A stretch of 64,000 bases of DNA from Dioscorea cayenensis subsp. rotundata (GCF_009730915.1 NC_052474.1:593501-657500), one strand, 5' to 3'. Shown: positions 35,692 through 49,659, numbered from the stretch's first letter. The notes: a model not told the origin generated them from the sequence alone. Program-made: numbers and translations.

Positions 35692-37836
35692 CTAGTTGCA
35701 GATAACATCAGAGTAAAAGCCAATGGTTCTCCGTTGACAATCTTGCACACTGAGCAATTCAACATCAAATACTTCAAATTGTTTTGAGCTGAAAAATGTT
35801 GATGGTCCAACCTGAAGACAATCAAGTTTTATAATCAGCATTTGTCAACAATAAAAACACAAGCAAGCTGGACAATAAGTTCAATAACCAATAACCGAAG
35901 AACTTGAATGTCCTGATTAACCTATATCTGACCAATTTCAATCATTGATTTGTGTATTATTGCCAAATTATCCACACTGATAACACAAGGTTTATCAAAA
36001 TGACACATTGCAATTAATCAACAAAATATCTGTATGAATTTCTGTGGATTTACCGGAGGCCCGAGTTCTGGAGGAATAATCAGCCTCCGCTTTCCTCCGG
36101 GTCTCATATCTCTAATCCCCTCTTCAAACCCTGTATTAACGATTTCTATAGAATTTAGTCCCAAATAATAGACAGACATGAGGAATATATATATATATAT
36201 ATTCTGAGTTTTTGTGTCAGAAATGCGGCACCTGGTACTAAGGCTTTATTGCCAAGCCGAATTTTGGCAGGTGAACCCTGAAGATAAGTACTATCAATTC
36301 GTCGTCCTGATTCGTTATAACCAATATAGTGAAAGATAACCTGCAATGAAAAACAGATGAACTCTAATTGTTCAAAGTGACTCATCTAAAAATTATCATG
36401 AAATGTGTATAAACATTATTATGATCCTATGATCTACAAGTGAGAAAAGAAAATAAAACATGAGTACTAATTTGCCTGCTCTCATTGCAGTGGCAATTAC
36501 AACTACATTTGAGCTAAATTACTAGTGATCATAATGCTAGCATGGCCAAAACTTTGTGAGTTTGAAAATAGATAACAAAGGGACAACCTGTTGACCATCC
36601 CTCGGGCAGTCACCATTACCGACTTCTATATCCAGATACATAAGCCCAGAATCGCGCTTCTGATAGTTATCTGAAGCCACTACTTTTACTTGAAAACCTG
36701 AATGATGTCCACAGGCAGTTGTTTAAAGTCAAAAGCAAAAATCAAGAAATGCTACAAGTATAAGAACCTCGTATTATCATATGAACACACATATATATAT
36801 ATATATATATATAATAATGGCATCATGCAAATATCTGTTATCATTTTCACAAAGACATGTATAAATATCACTAGTAAGTAGTAAATAATCTCCATTCTGT
36901 AATAATTAGCCTTTGTCTTAAAGTGCTTCATATGTGTCAATTTAGATTCAGTAAACCTTGGTTTACTAAATTCCATTTCAATGCATCTCATCATGCCTCC
37001 ATGTAAAATTTTACGGCCTATATCGTAAAAAGCTGAACCGCAAGCTTAATGTTTTCAGCACACCAACCATTGACAACTTCAATCAAGGATAATACATGAG
37101 AGATTGCAGCCGTAAAAATTATTTAAATCACGGAGATGCTACTTAAAAATTAAAATACATAGACAACATATGATAGCATCAACAAATTAAGAACAGTATT
37201 GCCAACCAAAACACATAATTCCCCAAATGCAAATTCAATATATTTAAAACCTCTTAACACTAACAAATAAGGCTAGATTTTCCCAAAACTTTTGTACTTG
37301 TAGTAGTAATTCATTTGGGTGGTGGGTATTATTACCTTCTCTGATGAAACTTGGGAAGTCATTAGGGACATTATTAGCTGCTTGCATCTTCTTGTTCTGC
37401 TCAAGAAGGCGTTTTTCATTGTATGGATTGGAACCTTTCACCTTCCCAGATGCAGATAATGAATCCAATAAACCAGAGGAAACCAAAGGGATCATAAAAA
37501 TAAGAACTTTCCTCCTGCTTCCATTCCCCTCTCTCTCTATCCTTCAAGAAATACTTTCACATGTATTAAATTAAGAACAAAACTTGATTGATTTCAATCC
37601 ACACTTCAGAGAAAGTTCATACCTTGACACTTGGTTCTTTTGGATTCTTGAAGAAAATCTGGTGGTTGCATTCACTGGTGCAAATATTCCAGCTTGTACA
37701 AGACATTCAACACAAATTCAACCAAATAAAATAAATAAATAAATATGCAAAAAAGTAGAGGAAAAAACCATGGAAAGGATGATATGAAGATACCTAGAGT
37801 TGGATTGAAGAGAGAAGGAGAAGAGATGAATGGCAT
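35692..37836 (-). CDS. FKBP20-2: FKBP20-2-type thylakoid-lumen peptidyl-prolyl isomerase
   Basis: An immunophilin of the chloroplast lumen; the Arabidopsis relative is needed for photosystem II supercomplex build-up. Seven exons (37794-37836, 37623-37692, 37336-37541, 36588-36697, 36232-36340, 36054-36130, 35692-35811) join in frame to 244 residues. The N-terminus is a plastid transit peptide. A twin-arginine signal follows (SRRKVLIFMIPLVSSGLLDS), consistent with Tat import into the lumen. The FKBP domain has VIFHYIGYNESGRRIDSTYL, ALVPGFEEGIRDMRPGG and LIIPPELGPPVGPSTFF, and ends QRRTIGFYSDVICN. The last exon reads KQFEVFDVELLS. The start ATG fits a typical transit peptide. Its 5' end points to the 3' end of the AATF gene, 650 bases away. 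Confidence 0.93.
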
Positions 37837-38486
37837 GGTTATCTTTCTTGGATTTCAGGCCACTTGCATTGTTGCCCCACTCCACTACTGAGAATTCTTC
37901 CTTTTTTATTTATTTATTTAAAATTAAAGTTTCTTCTTGCTTTGGACAGGCTCAGAGAAAGGCCTATCTTCAAAGCTGTGATGAAGTTATGTGGACAATA
38001 TTGCCCTCATCTTTTACATGAATTAACATCTTTCTTCATTCTGATGTAATACTTTGTCATTTTGGCAACATACACTGTTTAAAGTTTATTTAGATGATGA
38101 TGATAATAATAATAATGATAATGGAAAAAATTTATTTTATTTTATTTTATTTTATTTTTAAGACGTGAAATGATGATTTTTCACTACCTATCCGTAGTTT
38201 ATCCACATTGAATTGAAACCACATAAATAGTGTGTTTCACCTCATCATAAGATAACAAATGAATTAAATTACCATTGCGACACAACATCACTATTACATC
38301 AATAGAATGTTTACAAAGTAACAGAATGAACGAAAAGGGCATCATTGGTGTATTTTGCATCCATAAATATGGTTCAAATGTTGAAGCTCAGTCAATTTTG
38401 TGTCTTGGTGAGATATGATCGGAGCTGTTGTGTTTTTGTCGATAATTGCTGCATTCTGTCAGAAAAACTGCAAAACAAAAGTTGAT
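37837..38486. other. Spacer between FKBP20-2 and AATF genes
   Basis: AT-rich sequence with a short (TTTTA)n tract near 38130-38158. It should contain the FKBP20-2 promoter and the AATF 3' UTR. No open frame of note. Confidence 0.5.
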
Positions 38487-41400
38487 TTATGCAGCAGAGG
38501 TGGACTTGCGATTTCCCAGGCCAAACAAATTCTCAAACAATTTTGGGGCCATCGCCGGAAGAACCATCGGCACCGGAGCCATAAAATTGGCAATCTTTTC
38601 ATGAACATTGTATCTGTTTACATGTTTTTTAACATACTTATCAGACAAATAAACGATCAGAAATTGAGCCAGAGAAATTAATATAATAGCAAAACCTTAT
38701 CTTGCGACTCTTTGAAGCTCGGCGATCAACCATCTTTCGCTTCTTAGTTTGCATCTTTCTCAAAGCATAAAATGCTGCCTCTGCAAAAAAATTAGTATAG
38801 TGTTTTATTATTTATACTTGTCAGTTACAGATGACAACCATAATAGAAATTCCGGTTGAGGAGGCCCTTTTGTGAAGACTGAAATTAATTAACCTTTACC
38901 TGATGAGGTAGGATCACATGACTCCAAGAATTCTTTGAGAAGCTGTTGATAAAACTCAGAGTCATCAATCAATTCAGGATCTCCGTCTGTGTTTGTATCC
39001 TAAACACAAATTTAAGGCCATATAAGACAACAGTTGCATCAGCGCAAAGAGAATATTTAGACAACTTTATTTCTTCTGGAACAAACAACCTCTTTGCTTG
39101 TTCCGTCAGACTCTGAAACCTGCAGTTAAGAAAGACGATTAGCCAGTTTTTACACTTCCAAAAAATGAAAATCAGATGCCTAAGGTGGTACTATTGTAAA
39201 TTATTTATGGATAAAAAAGAAAGTAACCTTTCCAAATACACCAACTGATGATGCTTTTAACTGCATCCTTTTAATCATCTTATCTGGATCCCTCAGGTAA
39301 CCAGCTACTTGTTCACTAATATTCTGCAACCAAGACAAAGGTAAATCCAAAAAGATTTTTAACTACCCAAAAGGTCAAAAGATAGGAAAACAGCTTGACC
39401 TTTACCTGATTAAAGGCTTGCAATTTGCCTTTGAAAGCAGCAGCGCCAGTTGTAACCTGTGTCTTCCTCTGCCATTTGTCAACTGAGATATTACGGAATG
39501 GTGCTATTCTGCATGTAATGAAAGAAATGGTTGAAAGAACAGCAAAACCACTGAAACAGAAACAATCTACATCACAACATTATTGTAGGCATAATCTGAT
39601 ACAAATCATTTCCTCACACAAAAATGAAAATATCTCACAAAGTATCATGACTAAGTAAGCTAATAGCCTTAACAGAGCAAGACCCCAACAAATCCAACCA
39701 TCTCTTTCTTAAAAAAAAATTTCCTTGGTTGAGAACCAGGACCTGATTCCTGAAGGGATGACATCAAGTTGACTTTCAGCATAAAAGACATCAAAATTAA
39801 AAATTAACAAAAAAAAAAAGATAAAAGACATGCATTTAATAGTAATTCCGAGCACAGTCAAATTCTGTGATAGTGGAAGCTCTTGCAAGATATCATCAAC
39901 TCAACTCAAGCACAATCTTTGGATAGAAAGACACGAACTTCACAAAAATCCCTATATGAACCAACATGAACTGCAGAATACCTGGAATGCATTTCATGGA
40001 TCTGTAACCAATCTTCATCACCGTCTCCCTCTAAATTAGTGGATAAAACTTCATGCTTGCCAGATTCTTTTCTACTGTCATCTGAGGGGCTCAAGAAAAT
40101 GCCAGAAAAATCCATAACTCCCTTATATTGTTGAAAAAACATCAATTTATAGATTACCAATGATACCTTGAGTGATGGATGGGTTATTCTCAAGCAAAAC
40201 CTGAAAAGGTAAACAAAAACAGAATGTCTAAACATGAGACTGAGGGACAAGGGAGAATCATGTATTTCATCAGATTGAATAGACAGCTGAAAATAATGCT
40301 AATGATCATGTGGACCACCCATACCTCCTGCAGCTCCAGCATACAATTTAGTGTCTGCTTAGATGATGATATCAAGTCTGAATATGCTTGATCAACCTCT
40401 GTGCCCGGAATGCAAAATGAGGACCTAATAGATTCCTGAAATAATCATCACACTATGTCAAAGGCTGAAAACATCCCGAAACAAGACACTGAGAAACATC
40501 AAGCAAGCTCTCTACTGAGTAACAGTGTGATATATGCTTCAAGACAACAGCAGACCTGCGGTAATTTATTTGAAGTTGAAAATACTTTCTGGAGCAAGAA
40601 TCTGAATTCCAATGTCTTGTCCCACAATGCCTTCATAGAAAGGATAAATTGAAAATAATTACCGGTTTGAGTAAAGGTTGATTTCAGCAACCTAAAAAGT
40701 AGAGATGTAAAGCATGCCCAACAGATAACAGGGGAAATAAGGATTTCATCTATGTGGCGATTATAAGAAGATCAGACATGGCACAAGCATATAAATTTAT
40801 CTAGCTGTTTCTATAATTTCTTTCTAAGCAATTTATGATATATAAGAAAGATCAATTGATAGGGACACTTGATAGCATAAATGAAATGGAACATTACCTT
40901 CTGATTTTTTATTGCTTGACCTTTCAAAGCATCTTCATCTTTATGGCGTTTCAAATTCTTCAAATGGTCTCTATATGAAAAGAGAAAGCATTTCAAAGCA
41001 ACTAATTAGTCAAATGAACAAGATGAAAGAATGAAATAAACAAATTTCATTATGAGCAAACTAAATTGTTGTGGAACCTCAAAACAACAACAATTGCATA
41101 TCAGAACTGAGCTATTAGAATTCAAGATATTTGCTAGAAATAAATGATTACTCAAGAACCTAGTTTTTTTAACAAAAGACCAAAAATGGTATCATTCAAA
41201 ACAAAACCATACTGCTCCTCATGCTGAAGATGTTGATATTGCCTCTCAAGCTCCTCCATCTCTGCATTTTGCTGCTCATCATCTCTTCCATCCCCCTCTC
41301 CCTCCTCCTCCACCAAAGAGGAAATTAAGTAAGATTAATAATGCGTGGAAGTTTACTGGCTAGTCAAACATTCAAATAAAAAATACCATATATTCTAGAT

Positions 41401-41620
41401 GATCACTATCAGCTTCCTCTTGGCTATTCCCATAGTCATCGCTGCCTCCCTCCTCTCCATCCATCTGCACTACAAAGCAAATTAAGAAAGAATTCTAATG
41501 CACAAAATACAACAGATTGGACAATGAGCATACCATCTCTTCTAGATAATCACTCTCAACTTCCTCTTGACTGCTTTCGTCCTCATCCATGTCTCTGGAT
41601 CTCTTCGAAGACTTACCCAT
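38487..41620 (-). CDS. AATF/Bfr2-family ribosome biogenesis factor (TRAUB domain)
   Basis: AATF (yeast Bfr2) is a nucleolar factor of early 40S subunit maturation, present in the 90S pre-ribosome. The ATG at 41618-41620 begins MGKSSKRSRDMDEDESSQEE, and the first exons are very acidic. The central AATF region includes ALWDKTLEFRFLLQKVFSTS (about 40560-40634) and SSKQTLNCMLELQE. Later come IAPFRNISVDKWQRKTQ (about 39450-39508), NISEQVAGYLRDPDKMIKRM (about 39265-39324) and DDSEFYQQLLKEFLES (about 38935-38985). The C-terminal TRAUB domain has KMQTKKRKMVDRRASKSRKI and VHEKIANFMAPVP, ending at the stop at 38487. I count about 14 small coding exons. A 5' UTR exon (about 42355-42450) is joined by an intron of about 725 bases ending just before the ATG. 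Confidence 0.88.
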
Positions 41621-42461
41621 CCTGATCCTAATAGGATTTTAAGGAAACCAATAACAAAACTAGTGATCACTAGTACTCATGGTGAAAGTATGAGGATTTT
41701 AAGGAAAAATAATGGGTCTCCACTACAGACTCTTTATTCTTAGGGTTTATAGAGTTTGGGAGGAATCAGGAGCACAAAAAAACACTTTTTTTTTAAAAAA
41801 AAAAAAACCCTCTATGCCATCATTTTATTGAGAAAGATGTGCCATACAAACCAAACAGACACTGATTGGTCAACATTCATAATAACCAGTCTACCTACAT
41901 CAAATCCATCAAAGATTTCTGTTGTGAAAAATAACAGTCTACCCAAATTTACCAAGATTGAGAGAGCTTTTTTTTTTCTTTTCCAAAAAATCTTTTTTCA
42001 ATTCTACTAAATTTAGATTAACAACAAAGCATATATAGTTCAGAGCATAATAGCCCATGAAAGAACAAGCTCTTGTGATGATTAAGAGTGAAAATTAACA
42101 ATACCTCGCAACATATATACAACGAGCGAGTAGTAAAGCAGAACATAAGCTCTCATTTGATGTTCAATTAAATATTGCAATCAAAAGAAGGAAGTATGAT
42201 AAACATTACAATAAATTCACAATAAACTTGTAATTATGCACGGGTTAAGAAAGATCCAAGCTTTTCCCAGAATAAGATCAAATCAGAAGAACCTAGATGA
42301 AGAAACTAGATATAAATCCATAAAATCCAGAAGATTGGAAGAAGAAGAAGCTCACCTGGTGAAGAAGCCGATCCTATTCCGGAGAATAAAGGGCTGCCGC
42401 TGCCGCCGGCTGCCGCTGTTGTTTGGGAGAGGAGAGGAAGAAGACGGAGAAGGATAGGGTT

Positions 42462-42482
42462 TGGGGTTTAGGGTTTTGGGTT
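42462..42482 (-). promoter_or_regulatory. Telo-box at the AATF transcription start region
   Basis: On the minus strand the sequence reads CCCAAAACCCTAAACCCC, with an AAACCCTAA core, just upstream of the non-coding first exon of the AATF gene. Telo-boxes are known in plant promoters of ribosomal-protein and ribosome-biogenesis genes, which fits this gene. Confidence 0.6.
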
Positions 42483-44371
42483 TTTTGTTTTTAGTTTTAC
42501 ATTTAACCCCCTATACTATCTGTTTATTATGACTTTAAACTTCTTCCAGCGCAAAAAACCTTTTATTATTTTTGTGAGATAATAATTAGTTACTGATCGC
42601 CCCGCTTATTTTCTTGAAAAAATAAAAAATAAAAAATAATAATTAAAGAAAAAATCTCTAAGATTTACAACTAAATATAAAACCATTATTTTTTTTAATG
42701 AAATCTACCATTAAATATGGCAGTTGAATTATTTAATTATAAAAATTTAGTTATTACACATTAGGTTATATAACAATTATTTAATTATTATATATAATAA
42801 TTTTTTTTTTTATAAGTTGGACAGCCGATCCAGCTTAATTAATGTTCTAGATGGGAATTGATCCCTTACAATTCAAATAGAATATTCAACTATTTATTTA
42901 GTAAAGAATAAAAAAAAATTGTTTGATATGTATATAAAAATATAAATAATGAATTATAATTAATATAAATACGGTTTATCCACTTTGACAATAATATATA
43001 TATAATTAATAATTTTTTTATTTTTTATTTTTTAAATTGTTAGTAGAGCAGGGTTGAAAATCTTATTAGGGGAAAACAAAATGTATAAAATAAACAATAA
43101 AAATTAGGATAATAATTATAAATAAATTCTTAAAAAACATAACTCATGTCATAATGATGATTCTAACTTAAATCCATCAAATATATATATATATATATAT
43201 AAGTATCAATCATCTACAAACATATGTAGATTTTGAATCTACAGACGTTTGAAATCCAATAGTTGTGCATTATTTGAAAACTAATGAACAATAATTAATC
43301 TTACTAAACTATAATTAACACTCACTGTAGCTACATAATTATTACTATGCTCAATTGTGAATGTTCTATGAGCGTATGCAATTGACGTATTATATAAATA
43401 TATATATATAAATTTCACTATCAAGTTTCAAGGACAACACAAGAAGTCACAAAAATGTAACATTTCAAAATATATTTAGATATAAACACTCAAAAATTAT
43501 AAATATAACCAAAAAAAATTCAAGAAGATGGATTTAAGATAATAGTTTTATGTCGATTAATCAAGATAGATAAAAAGCAAATTCCTTTTTCTATATAGTA
43601 TTAAATTTTTAATAACATTTTTAAATTGACCTTTTGTTTAGCACGAGAAGATTTTTGTCAAATAACAGTTTTGCAAATAGTAAGAATAAATCAAATGAAC
43701 AAACTTTCTTTTGGACCACCCTACCACTAATACTGTTATAAACTTGGCCAACAACACTTCAAGTTTATTATATTTTAAGTTTTTTAATTAAAACCCATAT
43801 AATATCTTTAATACGGTAAATAATGTTTCTCTTTTTTAAGCTAATTTTCTATATCTAATATTAAACGATATGCATCATAAACAATTTTTTAAAAAAAAAC
43901 ATTTATTAATTTTAATGAATTTTAAAAAAAATTATGTGATAATCAAGAATAATGAAGGGATTTGAAATATTTTAATTAGTTTATAAATATTATCCATAAG
44001 TAATGTTAAGTCTTCAGTCTTTGCCGTGACCCAAATTTTGTAGGAGTCCACCTTAACTTTTTTTTTCCCACGGAATTGACTTGACTTTTAAGTCAATAAT
44101 TCAAGGATCAAGAGCTTTCTAAGCCATTCATAATTCTTATTTACAAAAAAAAAATTAATAATAATGAAAAACATATAAATAAAAATAAAAATTTTAATAA
44201 TAAAAAGACTAGGCCAACCCAAGAAATATTGTCCACAATGAAGTTGCATGTCGGTACATTAGGAAAAGTCATTGCAAATAATTTAAAAATAATTTAAAAT
44301 TTTTCTATATAAAGTTACTTAGATTGATCTTCTTTCTATCATCCATTTGTGTGTCTTCAGAACTAGCACCA
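42483..44371. other. AT-rich divergent intergenic region, AATF / Derlin
   Basis: About 1.9 kb of AT-rich DNA with TA tracts (for example about 43183-43201 and 43393-43410). A tRNA-like B-box word may exist near 42850 (GGGAATTGATCCC). No gene was supported. It should hold the Derlin promoter. Confidence 0.45.
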
Positions 44372-46128
44372 ATGTCTTCTCCTACAGAGTATGTTCATCA
44401 TCCATTTATAAATATTTATTTTATATAACTATATCTTAACATATATGATCTTGTTTTTTATTCTTACTATTTCCATTTTAATATATTGGATAAAATGAAA
44501 TTTGTTTTTCAGATACTACAAATCACTTCCACCAGTTACCAAGACTTATGGAGTTATTTGCCTAATGATTACAACAGCATACTACTTCAACTTATTTGAT
44601 TATGATACCATTTCATTGTCTTATGTTCATATTCTAAAACAATTTCAGGTACTCATAATTTTCTTTTAAGTATTTTATTATATACTTTATAATTATTATG
44701 GGATGAAATTCAGGTTTGGAGACTTGTTACCAACTTCTTCTTCATTGCTCCTTTCTCTACTTATTTTGGGATTAGACTTTTGATGTTGTAAGTAATTAAG
44801 TTAAACTCTTATAATTTTATTTTACATCAAAACTTAAGATTATTATTAACATGTTGTTAATATATAGAGCAAGATATGGTGTATTATTGGAGAAAGGGCC
44901 ATTCAAAGAGAGGACTGCTGATTTCCTCTGGATGATGATCTTTGGAGCTTTATGCCTTCTTGTAAGTACTATTTAATTAATCCAGTTAATTTATTAATTG
45001 CAAATAAATTAGAAACTCATATTATAAAAACTTAAATATGTATTATTTATATTGTAGATGATTAACATGATACCGATATTTCGGTACTGGTTCTTGGCTC
45101 CCTCATTAGTTTTCATGATATTGTATGTTTGGTCAAGAGAGGTGCCTAATTCACAAATCACATTCTTTGGGTTAGTCACATTTCAGGTATTTATTAATTA
45201 ATTAAACAAACACATCATAATATATATATATATATGAAGATAAATTGATTAATTAAAGAAGGGTTTGGATTGGATTTCAGGGTGTTTATTTGCCATGGAT
45301 TATGCTTGGACTAGACTTGATATTTAATAATCCATTGATGGGTGATATTATGGGAATTCTTGCTGGTCATTTGTATTACTTTCTTGCTGTGCTTTACCCT
45401 CTTTCTGGAAGAAAGAATGTACTCAAGACTCCTCTTTGGGTGTATCCTTTTTATTACTCTTTTTTCCTTTCATTTATTTCTATTTTCTTTTTCTTTTTTT
45501 TTTATTAAACATCAAGATCTCACTTTTTTTTTTTTCTAGTAAACCTTAGTTATCCATTTTTATCAAAAATAAAAAAATAAAAATGATAATAGATTAATTG
45601 CTTGTATACCCATGTAAAAGTCGATAACTATTAGCATACATCCTGGTAAAAATCAAATTTGTTTATATACTTTTACAAGATGTTATTATTTGCATATAAA
45701 AATCATATTTGTTTATATATTACAAGATGTTATTATTGCATATATTACTTGCATATATATATATATATATATATTGAGAAAAAAAAAAGATAAAACATCA
45801 ATTCATTAACCATCACTAGAGAAACAAAGATAGATTTGAAAAAAAAAAAATTGAAGAGAAGACATTATAGTTCATTTTTGTCAACATAAATTTTCAGTAT
45901 ATTTTATAAGTAATTTCTTATTTATGTGGTTGTTATATAAGCAAAAACTATTATTCTTTTGATGATAAAAAGGAGGTGAATTTAGAATGTTAAATGCCTT
46001 AATAACACATGCATAGATTCAAAGTAGTTGCATATTGGGGAGAAGGAGCACAGATCAATAGCCCAGTGCAATCAACTCCACAAGCTGGCATTGCATTCAG
46101 AGGTAGAAGCTATAGACTCAACAGATAA
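44372..46128 (+). CDS. Derlin (Der1-like ER-associated degradation protein)
   Basis: Derlins are rhomboid-like multi-pass ER membrane proteins that help retrotranslocate misfolded proteins for degradation. Seven exons (44372-44388, 44513-44648, 44714-44787, 44868-44961, 45058-45186, 45281-45441, 46017-46128) join in frame to 240 residues. Family marks are the start MSSPTEYYKSLPPVTKTYG, VWRLVTNFFF, the RLLMLARYGVLLEKGPF loop, FLWMMIFGALCLL, GHLYYFLAVLYP and the C-terminal FRGRSYRLN. Several hydrophobic segments are evident. The first coding exon is only 17 bases. Closest in style to plant Derlin-1 proteins, but paralogue assignment needs a tree. Confidence 0.93.
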
Positions 46129-46130
46129 GC

Positions 46131-46162
<32 letters not shown>

Positions 46163-48299
46163 TATCATATGATAAATAAGAAAGTTTGAATTTGTAGTTT
46201 GTTTACATATGTTTCTTAAGAAATTAAAAGTTATATGATAATATAGCTATATGATGTTTTCTCAATATATATACATTCTCATGTTAATAAAAATAAAGAT
46301 GTCGATATATATCTATATCTCTTCTTGATAATCAAATTTTTTATGGTTTGATAAAGAAGTACAATGCTTATGGTGTTTATGTATTAATTGTTGTGTTAGT
46401 TGAGTTGGTTGATATAAACATCAATGATAGAGCCCATGATTGTACTGTATTACAAAACACAAACATGGAAAATGTCTAGTTTGACTAGACACACAAATCA
46501 ATTATTTGGTACATTGATTTGTGGAAAAAAAGATACATCCTTGTTTTTATATAATAATTTTTTAAATGAGAATAAATATTATTGCAATTAGTTTGATATT
46601 CTCGAAATGTACCTTGATGAATGATGTTTTTGTTTCTTGCTTTATTAATTATGTGATTAATATTTTTTTTCCATGATCATTTTATTGCTTAACTTTGTGT
46701 TAGATTTGGGGGCCATATTAATATATATATATATTAATTTTTGGAAGTTGGTTTGGCTTGAGGTGATTTTAGTATTCTATATGAAACCTAAAACATAAAA
46801 ACTAATCAAGCCTACTTTAATAAACTAAGAAATAAATTTAAACTTGAGTTATGGGCTATACTAATTTATCAATCAAGTCAGCTAAATCTTAATTACAACC
46901 CTAGATCGATGTGATTAAAATTTTATTTTATCAACAATATGGTCGAATCTCATTTAACATTATGTAGAAGAAAACAAAAGAGTAAATGATTTTTGGACTT
47001 TGTACATTAAAATTGTACTTAATTAAAAACATTGAATCAATTATTTATCAATATATTTTTTTTATATAGTTATCCTAAAAATACTTTTCACATATTGTCT
47101 CACATGAGACTTGCCATCTTGACCTATATATAATTAAAATTCCAAAAAATATTAGCATATGATTCATTTCATTTGTAATTTGAGAATATATATACATACA
47201 TATGCAAGTATTAATATGATAATAAATAACAACCTAATAACTTAATTTTTTTTAAAAAAAATCGATTAATCATCCAAAATGTATTACAGTTAAAAATGAT
47301 TTCAAGTAGATGCAATAACTTTTGAAATGATGTTGAGAAGTTAAACAAGATTTCTAGTAAATAGCCTCTAAAAAGAATCATTCATCTATGATCAGTCTAT
47401 CATTCATTGATGACTTCTATGAAAAAACAACTTATTAATTTTCTGTGAGTATATATACACATATACTAAAAATATATAAAAATTCATATAAATAATATAT
47501 ATATAGATATAAATATAGATATATATAAATAGTGGCGTTAATGAAGTTAGCATCACATGGATGTGATTGGAAGGGAAGTGATGGAAAGGACTACAAAATC
47601 GTATAAATTGGGCAGCTTGCGCGACAACATTATCGATAGAATGGATTGGAAATCATGGCAGCACGTGCGCAGGAGCATGATCATTGTTCATCACCAATCT
47701 CCAATGTTTTTTTATTTTTTTTATTTTTAATTATTAATCCCATTCTTTAATCAAAGCAAATGTGTCCCAATTATTAAATCATTAATTTTTATTCCCCTTC
47801 GAATGCCTGCCAACGTCCTTAATCATGCCGCTAATCATGCCCAAGGAATTTATACTCCTTTCAAATAATTCCAAGTCTACTCACACTTTTTTATTATTGT
47901 ATAAATATACATAATAAAAAAAATTTAAATAACAATAACTAATTAATTAATTCTTAATATATATATATGTATACCAAAATACTTAAGGTGTTTTTTTTAT
48001 TTATATGTATTTTCATATATATATATATATATATTGATAAAGTGAACATATCACGTTAGAAAATACATATATATAAAATAAAACCCTTGATATCTTCGTG
48101 CCTTCACTCTATGTGAGCCTAAATTTGAAACTACATTATTAATAAAAATATAAATACTTTACACAGGAGATATGATATTAATATATTAATAAATTTATAT
48201 CACTAAAAATTTTATATTTTATTTTAAAACTAATAAAATTTATTGATGGGAAATATTGTTACAAATTATAATATTATTAATATATTAAAAAATTATTTC
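46129..48299. other. AT-rich intergenic DNA
   Basis: About 2.2 kb with many (TA)n tracts (46132-46160, 46720-46736, 48017-48034 and others). It should include the Derlin 3' UTR at its start. No gene, RNA or bounded element was recognised. Confidence 0.5.
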
Positions 48300-48359
48300 G
48301 TATTTAGAATCCAGTATTTTAATGTATGATGATTTCGTATCTTACGGTATGACAGACAA

Positions 48360-48838
48360 CACGTGTGAGTGACACGGCCAAAGATTCCGCAAATCCAATG
48401 AAGCGTGTCCTTCACATGGGCGCTCATAGACCCAGCTAAGCCTCGGTCTACGCTCCCCGCACGTGCATCCACACTGTCTTCTCGGATGCCCCGCACGTGC
48501 GCTCCACCTCCCCATATTCCTACTTCCCAACTCCCCCCATTCCCTCACCCAACGGTCAAGATTCAATCAAACCAAAAATCTAGCGACTAGCAATTTTTAC
48601 AAATTAAAAAAGAAAAGTCCAAAAAAAAAACAAGAAGTTGCTACGAAACCAATCTCAGGTCCAATGATTTGGCTGGTGTTGAACTCCGACCATTCCCACA
48701 CGTGCCACGCTGTCATGCTGGCCTTCCACGTCATCACCCACACGAGCGGGGGTTGGAAACCCCTGTTTCATCCCCTGTTCAAACCCGTATTTTCAGCCAC
48801 GTGCCAATCACATGGGTGTAAGCCTCGTACGTTGTTCC

Positions 48839-48869
<31 letters not shown>

Positions 48870-49557
48870 AATTATATAAATAATTATTTAAATATATAAA
48901 AAATACATATGATGATTGATGAGAGGGGGAGGGGGACACGTGGGGACAGCTAGCAAGCACTCGTGGGGGGCATACTTAATCATCACCGTCCCCGACATCA
49001 TGCCGGAGACGAGATCCATTGCTCCCGTAGGTAAGGTGGGTCCCACCATTTTTTTAAAAAAAAAAATCATGATTTTAATGAATATAGGCCCTTATAAGAC
49101 TACATAATCTTATTCTCATAAATTATTATTATTTTGCTTGAATGAATAACCAAGTCGTTAAAAAAATATAAATATATCCATGATTTAAATTTTCATTACT
49201 TAAAATAACATATGTAAACACTAAAATCATTTATATATAATTATTATTTATATTCTGAAAAATATATTTATGATTTAAATTTTTATTATTTATAAAAAAT
49301 TTTAATAGAGACTTATATACCAATGCAAATCGGTTATTTTAATAAATTAATTAAAATTAAAAAAGAAACGGAGAAGAAGAAGAAGAGAAGGGGGTCCAAT
49401 GATTGCGGGGTGTGGGTGTCGGGTAGAGGGAGGACACGATGACACGCACGACCGGGGAGGTGTAGGTGGTGGGGGCCCACATCAGTTGGTCACGTGATGG
49501 GGCAAAAGACATGCGGGTCCACGTGGACTTAAGCCCGGTTCTTCGGCCCTCCACGTG
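48360..49557. promoter_or_regulatory. Cluster of nine CACGTG (G-box) sites upstream of the HD-Zip II gene
   Basis: CACGTG occurs at 48360, 48460, 48494, 48699, 48798, 48937, 49491, 49520 and 49552, in 1.2 kb where roughly 0.3 would be expected by chance. Several are in CCACGTGG/GCCACGTGCC-type contexts. The block is GC-richer than its AT-rich flanks and contains no convincing open frame. It lies 1.4-2.6 kb before the HD-Zip II start. G-boxes are bound by bHLH (PIF, MYC) and bZIP (HY5, ABF) factors. The link to the HD-Zip II gene is an inference from position. Confidence 0.6.
48843..48868. repeat. (CT)n microsatellite
   Basis: An uninterrupted CT run of about 26 bases, followed by AT-rich DNA. 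Confidence 0.85.
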
Positions 49558-49659
49558 AAGATCCACACCCCTTTGTCTCTCCGTTTCACGAAACGCGTTT
49601 CCATCAATCGGAAACGTTTTCAATATGGAGTGTCGACAAGTTAGCACGATCAAATCATG

